From Pseudomonadota bacterium (GTDB taxonomy: Bacteria > Pseudomonadota > Gammaproteobacteria > Xanthomonadales > Rhodanobacteraceae), in assembly GCA_023412995.1 (NCBI GenBank), contig JAEZQS010000043.1, positions 1 to 18,637 on the forward strand: a DNA stretch of 18,637 nt, in the 5' to 3' direction. Within the stretch, counting starts at the first letter, position 1; each line of letters starts with the position of its first letter. Shown here in pieces: positions 13,081 through 18,637 of the stretch. The notes under the pieces are model-generated. The model saw only the letters and a program-made list of their open reading frames with translations, had not been told where the DNA came from and did no database searches. The position numbers were made by a program, and so were the translations under genes.

Positions 13081-14562
13081 ATGCCTGACGCCAAGCCGAC
13101 CCTGGGAACGCATTACGCGCGCTACCTGGTCGGCAATGTGCTCGTGCTGGTGGCGAGCTTCATCTCGTTCCCGGTGCTGACGCGACTGCTGGACAACCGC
13201 CAGTACGGCATCTTCGGCTATTTCGAGACGTGGTTCCTGGTGCTCGCGGCCATCGTCAAGCTCGGCGGCCAGCACTCGATCATCCGCTTCTACCCCCATG
13301 GCCGGCCGGTGGAGGAAGTGCGCTCGTTCGCGGCCAGCTTCCTGCTGCTGCCGTTCCGCTACGCCTTCTTCGTCTGGCTGCTGCTGCTGGCGGGCTACGC
13401 CGTGATCAGCCGCGACATGGAGCACGAAGTGCGCGTGGTGGGCTGGTGCATGGTGCTGCTGGTGCTGCCGCAGGTGTGGACCAGCCTGGTCAACGCGCTG
13501 ATCGGCATCGAGGAACGATCGGCGCTCTACATCCGCGTGCTCGTGGTGCAGCGCTGGGCCGAGATGCTGGTGATCGTCTCGACGGTCTATTTCATCGAGC
13601 GGAGCGCGATGGGCGCCTACGCCGCGCGCGTGGCGGTCGGCTGCGCGCTGGCGCTGTGGCTGGCACGCTGGCTGTTCCGCCAGCATGCGCCGCGCCGGCG
13701 CGATGCGGTGCGCAGCGACTGGATCGCCGCCCTGCCCTACGCGCTGCCGCTGGTGGCCAACGAGATTTCCGCCTCGCTGCTCGGCCTGCTCGACCGCGTG
13801 ATGCTGAAGCACGTGCTGGACGACTTCGTGCCGGTCGGCATCTTCGCCGTCGGTGCGGGCCTCGCCGCCACCCTGCACGTGGTGATCAACCAGGCGCTGG
13901 CGGTCGCCTTCACCCAGGTCAGCATGCGCCAGTACGCGCTCGAGGGCGCGGCGGTGGTGGTGCGCACCAAGCGCGATACGCTACGGGTCATGGTGTACGC
14001 CTGCGCGCTGCTGGTGGCGGGCCTGGTGTGCGTCGGCCGCGACTTCCTGCTGATGCTTTCCGGCGCCGACAAGATCGCCTCGGCGCCGGTGTTCGTCGCG
14101 CTTGGCAGCTGCTACCTCGTGTACGGGCTGGTCGACCTGATGGGCTCGGGCCTGCTGCTGCACAAGCGTTCCAAGACCATGCTGGCGCTCAACCTGGTGG
14201 CGACCAGCGTCACGCTGGTGGTGAACCTGGTGCTGATCCCGCGCTACGGCGTCACCGGCGCCATCTGGGCGACGGTTGCCGGCTACGGCGTGCTGGGCGC
14301 GGGCCAGTTCCTGTTCTGTCCGCGCGAGCTGCGCGCGTGGCCGGCCTGGAAGCCGCTCATGCTGGCACTGGCCCTCGGCGCCACCCTGGTCGCCATGGCC
14401 TACGGCAGCGACTTCTTCGGGCTGGAGCGCCCGGTGGCACGCTTCGCCGTGATGGCACCGGTGTCGCTGCTGCTGTTCGTGTTGCCGGCGTTGACGCTCG
14501 ATCCGGTGCTGCGCGGGTACGTGCTCGCTTGGCTGCGGCGCCGGCAATGGATCCGCGCATGA
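13081..14562 (+). CDS. Wzx-like polysaccharide flippase (MOP superfamily)
   Basis: A 493-residue integral membrane protein with about 12-14 hydrophobic segments, the length and profile of oligosaccharide/O-antigen flippases. The N-terminal YLVGNVLVLVASFISFPVLTRLLDNRQYGIFGYFETWF is the typical first helix pair, with the F-P-x-L-T-R-x-L signature of Wzx/PST transporters. It would move lipid-linked repeat units across the inner membrane. The start at 13081 (MPDAKPTLGTHYARY) is preferred; the upstream ATG at 13045 sits on the putative -10. No clear Shine-Dalgarno is visible. It is divergent from the GT2-GT14-beta-helix set and overlaps the next gene by ATGA. No wzy polymerase is in the window, so whether the product is a polymer or a single unit is open. 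Confidence 0.88.
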   Translation: MPDAKPTLGTHYARYLVGNVLVLVASFISFPVLTRLLDNRQYGIFGYFETWFLVLAAIVKLGGQHSIIRFYPHGRPVEEVRSFAASFLLLPFRYAFFVWLLLLAGYAVISRDMEHEVRVVGWCMVLLVLPQVWTSLVNALIGIEERSALYIRVLVVQRWAEMLVIVSTVYFIERSAMGAYAARVAVGCALALWLARWLFRQHAPRRRDAVRSDWIAALPYALPLVANEISASLLGLLDRVMLKHVLDDFVPVGIFAVGAGLAATLHVVINQALAVAFTQVSMRQYALEGAAVVVRTKRDTLRVMVYACALLVAGLVCVGRDFLLMLSGADKIASAPVFVALGSCYLVYGLVDLMGSGLLLHKRSKTMLALNLVATSVTLVVNLVLIPRYGVTGAIWATVAGYGVLGAGQFLFCPRELRAWPAWKPLMLALALGATLVAMAYGSDFFGLERPVARFAVMAPVSLLLFVLPALTLDPVLRGYVLAWLRRRQWIRA

Positions 14563-15284
14563 GCGACCTGGCGCTCTCGCCGCTCACCTGGCTGCTGGTC
14601 GCGTTCGCGCTGTGGCTGGCGCTGCGCCGCTGGCGCTGGCTGCGCGCGGGCGCGTTCGCGCTCGGCCTGGTGGCGCTCGTCGCCATGACCCCGCTTGGCG
14701 CCAACGCGCTGGTGGCGCTGGTGGAAGCACGCGCCGCCGATGCACAGCCCTGCATCGATCGTCCCACCGACATCGTGGTACCGGGCGCCGGACTCGACCA
14801 CCGCCCGCGCAGTGCCGCCGACGTCGCCAGCCTCTCGGCCGACAGCGTGCGGCGGCTGCTGGCCGGCATCGACCTCTTCGATGCCACGCCCGGCGCACAC
14901 CTGTACCTGGTCGGCGCCAGCGCATTCGCCATCCCGGAAAGCCAGCTGCAGGCGCACCTCGCTATGCGGCTCGGCGTGCCACCGGCGGCGATCAGCGTGG
15001 AGGCGACATCCGCCACCACCTGGGAAAACGCCCGCCATCTGCGCACGCTGCTGCCGCCGCCGCGACGCATCGCCCTCGCCACCTCGGCGCTGCACGCGGC
15101 GCGCGCGCTGCATGCCTTCCGCGCCGCCGGCTACCAGCCCTGCCTCGCCGTCAGCGAGTCGGCCTGGCTGCCGCCGGGCGAGATCGGCTACTACCTGCCG
15201 CGCACCTCGGCCCTGCGCAAGGCGGAGCAGGCGATCCACGAGCTCGTCGGCGACCTCGTCTATCGCTGGTACGCGCGCGGCTAG
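14559..15284 (+). CDS. YdcF/DUF218 family membrane-anchored protein
   Basis: A 241-residue protein with two N-terminal membrane segments (about 8-24 and 30-50) and a DUF218 domain facing the periplasm. Conserved points are TDIVVPGAGLDHRPR (70-84, where many members have a similar I-V-V-L-G-x-G), ATTWENARHLRTLL (152-165) and IALATSALHAARALHAFRAAG (171-191). The family includes SanA, ElyC and YdcF of E. coli; ElyC and SanA affect envelope integrity and undecaprenyl-linked glycan handling, but no enzymatic reaction is firmly set. The ATGA overlap with the flippase stop shows coupling and suggests a role in glycan export or lipid-carrier handling; this is inference. A longer upstream open frame over the flippase gene is a shadow. 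Confidence 0.88.
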   Translation: MSDLALSPLTWLLVAFALWLALRRWRWLRAGAFALGLVALVAMTPLGANALVALVEARAADAQPCIDRPTDIVVPGAGLDHRPRSAADVASLSADSVRRLLAGIDLFDATPGAHLYLVGASAFAIPESQLQAHLAMRLGVPPAAISVEATSATTWENARHLRTLLPPPRRIALATSALHAARALHAFRAAGYQPCLAVSESAWLPPGEIGYYLPRTSALRKAEQAIHELVGDLVYRWYARG

Positions 15285-15290
15285 GCCCGC

Positions 15291-15372
15291 ACGCGCGTGG
15301 CGCGGCCTGCATGCCTCGCATGTTCGTCTGATGCGGGCGGGGGCGCGGACTGGAAATAAAGATTGAAACACG
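15291..15372 (+). repeat. 82-bp direct repeat, copy 1
   Basis: Matches 15518-15599 without gaps at a 227-bp offset, with five mismatches by eye. It includes the palindrome-rich GCATGCCTCGCATG and ends in AAATAAAGATTGAA. It begins seven bases after the DUF218 stop codon. Confidence 0.9.
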
Positions 15373-15422
15373 AAGGACACGAAGGACACGAAGAGAGCAA
15401 AGCGCTTATTCGAAAAGCGCTT
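15368..15422 (+). repeat. 9-bp tandem repeat and hairpin
   Basis: Three units of ACACGAAGG (the last ending in A) cover 15368-15394, starting within the end of the 82-bp repeat. Then AAGCGCTT (15400-15407) and AAGCGCTT (15415-15422), each self-complementary, form an 8-bp stem around ATTCGAA. On the minus strand T-containing sequence follows, so a weak terminator for galE is possible but it lies about 220 bp past the stop. Confidence 0.65.
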
Positions 15423-15517
15423 GCGCAGATTTGCGCGTTCTCGGATTGATGTCCTTCGCAGCGCACCGGCCGGCCGGTCCGTCCGGCCTGTGGAACGCCG
15501 CACCATGCGCAGGGTGG

Positions 15518-15599
15518 ACGCGCCTGGCGCGGCCTGCATGCCTCGCATGTTCCTCTGATGCGGGCGGGGGCGCGGGCTGAAAATAAAGATTGAACCACG
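15518..15599 (+). repeat. 82-bp direct repeat, copy 2
   Basis: Second copy of the element at 15291-15372. It ends in AAATAAAGATTGAACCACG and is not followed by the ACACGAAGG units. The 145 bp between the copies hold the tandem repeat, the hairpin and a GGCCGGCCGGTCCGTCCGGCC stretch; no gene is seen in 15285-15642. Confidence 0.9.
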
Positions 15600-15642
15600 G
15601 TGCAAGCGCCGGCCGGCCACGACCGTGCGTCCTGCGCAGCCG

Positions 15643-16623
15643 TCAAGCGAGGCGGCGTTCCCAGGCGAGCGAGGTGCGCGCGATCGCGTCGAGGTCGTCG
15701 AGGCGCGGTTGCCAGCCGAGCGCGCCGGTGATGCGCGCGGCTTCGGCGACCAGCATGGGCGGGTCGCCGGCGCGGCGGGGCTGCTCGACCACCGGGATCG
15801 GCGCGCCGTGCGCACGCTCGACCGCGGCAATCACCTCGCGCACGGAATAGCCGTGGCCGTAGCCGACGTTGAAGACGGCGCTCTCCCCGCCGCGGCCGAG
15901 GTAGGCGAGCGCGTCGAGGTGCGCCTGGGCGAGGTCGTCGACATGGATGTAGTCGCGCACGCCGGTGCCGTCGGGCGTGTCGTAGTCGGTGCCGAATACC
16001 GCCACGTGCGGGCGCTTGCCGAGCGCGGCCTCGCAGGCGACCTTCACCAGCAGCGTGGCCTTGCGGGTGGACTGGCCGATGCGCCCGGCCGGATCGCTGC
16101 CCGCCACGTTGAAGTAGCGCAGCGCCACGTAACGCGGACCGCCGGCGGCGGCGAGGTCGCGCAGCATCCATTCGCTCATCAGCTTGGAACTGCCGTACGG
16201 ATTGATCGGCGCGGTCGGCATGTCCTCGCTGGCCCGGCCCGCCGCGGGGATGCCGTACACCGCAGCGGTGGAGGAGAAGACGATGCGCTCGACGCCGGCG
16301 CGCGCGCATTCGGCCAGCAGGTTGCGGGTGGCGCAGGTGTTGTTGCCGTAGTAGCGCAGCGGATCGGCGACCGATTCCGGCACGATGGTGCGGGCGGCGA
16401 AGTGCAGCAGCGTGTCGACGCGGTGCTCGCGCAGCACCCGCTCGACCAGCGCCGCGTCGCCGCAGTTGCCGACCACGAGCTCCGCCCCGATCACCGCATC
16501 GGCAAACCCGGTGCTGAGGTCGTCCAGCACCACCACGCGCTCGCCGGCCTCGACCAGTTTCAGGACCACGTGGCTGCCGATGTAGCCGGCACCGCCGGTC
16601 ACCAGGATGCTGCTGTCGTTCAT
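15643..16623 (-). CDS. galE: UDP-glucose 4-epimerase GalE
   Basis: Interconverts UDP-glucose and UDP-galactose (possibly also UDP-GlcNAc/GalNAc) using bound NAD, in the cytoplasm. The 326-residue extended SDR protein has the NAD motif VTGGAGYIGSH (8-18), DDLSTG (34-39), the active-site serine S118 in FSSTAAVYG (116-124), the catalytic Y143-x-x-x-K147 in NPYGSSKLM, and YFNVAGSDPAGRIGQ (170-184). The C-terminal DYIHVDDLAQAH and VFNVGYGHGYSV are also typical. The start ATG at 16623 has GGAG five bases upstream; the frame is open further upstream but without homology. It lies 112 bp downstream of the propeller-GT2 gene on the same strand, so it may be co-transcribed and supply UDP-galactose to the glycosyltransferases of this locus. 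Confidence 0.95.
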   Translation of the reverse strand: MNDSSILVTGGAGYIGSHVVLKLVEAGERVVVLDDLSTGFADAVIGAELVVGNCGDAALVERVLREHRVDTLLHFAARTIVPESVADPLRYYGNNTCATRNLLAECARAGVERIVFSSTAAVYGIPAAGRASEDMPTAPINPYGSSKLMSEWMLRDLAAAGGPRYVALRYFNVAGSDPAGRIGQSTRKATLLVKVACEAALGKRPHVAVFGTDYDTPDGTGVRDYIHVDDLAQAHLDALAYLGRGGESAVFNVGYGHGYSVREVIAAVERAHGAPIPVVEQPRRAGDPPMLVAEAARITGALGWQPRLDDLDAIARTSLAWERRLA

Positions 16624-16735
16624 GCGCGCTCCGCTTGCGTGGAAGGGCCGCGACCGCGCCTGCGCGAAGTCGGCTCCAGGATCAGGGGATGTGGCGCCGC
16701 TGCCCGGGGCGGGCGCACGCCGCGGCGGTTGCCGG

Positions 16736-18637
16736 TCAGCGTGGCGCCGTCGGGTCGGACCGCGGTCCGACGAGGATACGACGGACCAGCCCCTTCCAGG
16801 CATCCACGCGCAACGGATCGCGCAGCAGTGCGCGCGCGAAGGCGGCCAGCGCAGGCAACGGCGACGTGCCGCGGGCGAGTTCGTGGCCGCGGTCGGCATC
16901 GATGGCGGCGAGCGAGCGCCGTCGCAGCGAACGGCCGCTCGGGCGCGCCGCGTACTTGTCCGCCAGCAGGCGCCGCGCGCGCCACATGCGCTCGCTGTTG
17001 GCGCTCATGTTGGCGCCGTGGATGCGGTAGCGCGCCTGCATGCGGTCGAGGTAGACCAGGCGCGAGACCTCGGCGATGCGCAGCCACAGGTCGCGGTCCT
17101 CGCAGCCGAGGCGGTTGAAGGCCGGATCGAAGCCGCCGACCTGCTCCACCACGCTGCGGCGGAATACGGCCGTCGGGCAGACCACGTGCTGGCGGCGCAG
17201 CAGCACGGCGGCAAAGGCGTCGTCCTCGTCGTCGTCCCAGCGTGGCTCGCCGTCGGCCGGCAGCGGCTCGCCGTCGGCATCGATGTCGAACGAATTGGCA
17301 TGCACGAGTCCCACCGAGGCATCGCGCTCGAGTACCGCCACGGCATGTTCGAGGTGGTCCGGCAACCACGCATCGTCGGCGTCCAGCAGGGCGAAGTAGC
17401 GTCCGCGCGCCACCGCCATCGCGGCATTGCGCGCCAGCGGCAGTCCGGCATTGGCCTGGTGCACCACGCGCACGCGACCGGGGTGGGCGGCGGCGTAGCG
17501 GTCGGCGATGGCGCCGCTGGCGTCGGTGGAGCCATCGTCCACCACCACCACCTCGACGCTTTGCAGCGTCTGCGCCAGCGCGCTCTCGATCGCCTCGGCA
17601 AGGAAGCGCTCACCGTTGTAGACCGGCACCAGCGCGCTGACCAGCGGCTCGCCCGCTGCGGCGGCCTGGAGGTCCGGGGTGTCGTCGATCTGCAGTGTCG
17701 GCGTGCCGGTGGCGGGATGCCCGCAGGCATCGACGACATCGGCAGCGTTTGCCGCCGAATAGGTATGGCACCCGCGCAGTCCGGGCATCCAGGAGGCATC
17801 CACGTGCGACAACGGACGCTCGCGATAGGCGGTCGGGCTCAATTCGAGGACCTCGTTGAAGACGATGGCGGCGCCGTAATCGGGTGTGCAGTCCTGCGAC
17901 GGACGCAGCAGGCGGCCATCGCGCACGAACAGCCGCCCCGCTGGCCGCGACCGTCGCACGTCGCTCACGACGGGATTGGCAGGATGGGGAACATAGGGGC
18001 CGGCGAGTGAATCGGCCACGAACAGGAACAGTTCATCGGACGTGTTCGCTGGCCCACTTTCGGAAATGTTGGCGAACAGGTACCAGTGGCCTTCGTGCCG
18101 GTAGAGGGTGGGATCGACGCAGTGGCAGCCCTCCAGCAGGTCGGCCACGCGCTCCCACCGCAGCGGGAAGGCGCTCGCGCGGTAGAGGCTGGCGCGGCGC
18201 CGCGCACCCGATTCCACCGTCATGTACCAGGCGCCGTCGGCGGAGAACACCTGCGGGTAGGACAGGTGGCAGGTTTCCGCCAGCGCAATGCCCAGACGGC
18301 GGGCCTGGTCCGCGGCGGTCAGTTCAAGGCAGGCAATGACGCCCATGCCGGCCTGCATCGCGAACTCCTCGACGAACAGCAGGTGTCGCCCGCCGTCGCC
18401 GACCAGGCAGGGATCGGCCCAGTAGCGCCCCTCCGGCGCCACCAGGGCAGCCACCTCGCCGACCACCGGGGCCGCCGGATCAAGCAGGGTGCCGTCGCGC
18501 CGCAGGGCCACGAACCAGGGCGCTTCGCCTTTCCAGAGGCGCTGGCGCCAGCGCAGCGCATCGCGTGCCGAGAGCACCAGCGCTCGCAGCCCGGCGCCCG
18601 CGCGCAGGCCGCGCCCGCGATCGCGCAACGACAGGGT
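16736..18637 (-). CDS. Beta-propeller + GT2 glycosyltransferase fusion (5' end off the right edge)
   Basis: At least 633 residues; the frame is open to the window edge and the first possible start inside (a TTG at 18628) has no support, so the N-terminus is probably missing. Residue numbers count from that TTG. Residues about 35-310 have five-bladed-propeller motifs: RYWADPCLV (68-76), CHLSYPQVFSADGAWYM (120-136), CVDPTLYRHEGHWYLF (170-185) and SRPAGRLFVRDGRLLRPSQD (227-246). These resemble GH43-like folds and the N-terminal domain of glucosamine inositolphosphorylceramide transferase-type proteins. Residues 328-540 are a GT2 domain: VSALVPVYNGERFL, DDGSTD (364-369), DADDAW (416-421) and the base region CEDRDLWLRI (509-518). 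The C-terminal 90 residues are basic and helical. Function is probably glycan assembly, with the propeller as a second catalytic or binding domain; substrates are unknown. It lies directly upstream of galE. Confidence 0.85.
   Translation of the reverse strand, partial: TLSLRDRGRGLRAGAGLRALVLSARDALRWRQRLWKGEAPWFVALRRDGTLLDPAAPVVGEVAALVAPEGRYWADPCLVGDGGRHLLFVEEFAMQAGMGVIACLELTAADQARRLGIALAETCHLSYPQVFSADGAWYMTVESGARRRASLYRASAFPLRWERVADLLEGCHCVDPTLYRHEGHWYLFANISESGPANTSDELFLFVADSLAGPYVPHPANPVVSDVRRSRPAGRLFVRDGRLLRPSQDCTPDYGAAIVFNEVLELSPTAYRERPLSHVDASWMPGLRGCHTYSAANAADVVDACGHPATGTPTLQIDDTPDLQAAAAGEPLVSALVPVYNGERFLAEAIESALAQTLQSVEVVVVDDGSTDASGAIADRYAAAHPGRVRVVHQANAGLPLARNAAMAVARGRYFALLDADDAWLPDHLEHAVAVLERDASVGLVHANSFDIDADGEPLPADGEPRWDDDEDDAFAAVLLRRQHVVCPTAVFRRSVVEQVGGFDPAFNRLGCEDRDLWLRIAEVSRLVYLDRMQARYRIHGANMSANSERMWRARRLLADKYAARPSGRSLRRRSLAAIDADRGHELARGTSPLPALAAFARALLRDPLRVDAWKGLVRRILVGPRSDPTAPR

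Noticed and set aside
12930..13878. Minus-strand open frames running through the flippase gene, including the 55-codon extension of the GT2 frame to 13094
   Set aside because: GT2 homology begins at the GTG at 12929; upstream residues are low-complexity and overlap the divergent gene.
13230..14558. Upstream extension of the DUF218 frame (684 codons in total)
   Set aside because: Out-of-frame shadow of the flippase gene; the DUF218 protein begins naturally at the ATGA overlap.
15368..15394. ACACGAAGG repeats as a CRISPR-like or iteron array
   Set aside because: Only three contiguous 9-bp units with no spacers and no replication or cas genes nearby.

Overview
The window reads as chromosome of a GC-rich gammaproteobacterium, most likely Xanthomonadaceae/Lysobacteraceae (Lysobacter-like). 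The grounds are the divergent speA/speE pair with a SpeA of that group's type, the strongly GC-biased codon use, and the small intergenic repeats (GTAGGAGCGC-type and GATGCGGT hairpins). I recognise these from memory; no search was run. No rRNA, tRNA, CRISPR array or transposase gene was found.

Left part (1-2630): a methyltransferase gene cut by the left edge, a cold-shock-domain/DUF1294 membrane protein with a duplicated 10-residue linker, a small Cys-containing protein of unknown function, and about 590 bp without a convincing gene. Next (2631-5035) comes an accessory block that I read as an integrase-less integron cassette array (CALIN). It holds three attC-like sites, three minus-strand genes each followed at its 3' end by one attC in the same orientation, and a fourth GTTAGGC core at the right boundary. 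The cassette genes have no assignable function and are visibly more AT-rich than their surroundings. One encodes a coiled coil followed by two zinc-ribbon-like modules.

Middle part (5331-9147): polyamine metabolism. SpeA (arginine decarboxylase, minus strand, TTG start) overlaps a downstream beta-hydroxyacid dehydrogenase by ATGA. SpeE (spermidine synthase) is divergent from speA across a 134-bp promoter region. A repeat-rich gap (9148-9505) follows.

Right part (9506-18637): a surface-glycan locus. On the minus strand, a GT2 glycosyltransferase, a core-2/I-branching-type (GT14-like) glycosyltransferase and a secreted Cys-rich right-handed beta-helix protein form a probable operon. Divergent from it are a Wzx-like flippase and an ATGA-coupled YdcF/DUF218 membrane protein. 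After a gap with an 82-bp direct repeat come galE and, upstream of it on the minus strand, a large beta-propeller + GT2 fusion protein cut by the right edge. Together they could supply UDP-galactose, build a lipid-linked glycan, flip it, and possibly modify it outside the inner membrane. No polymerase or ligase is in the window.
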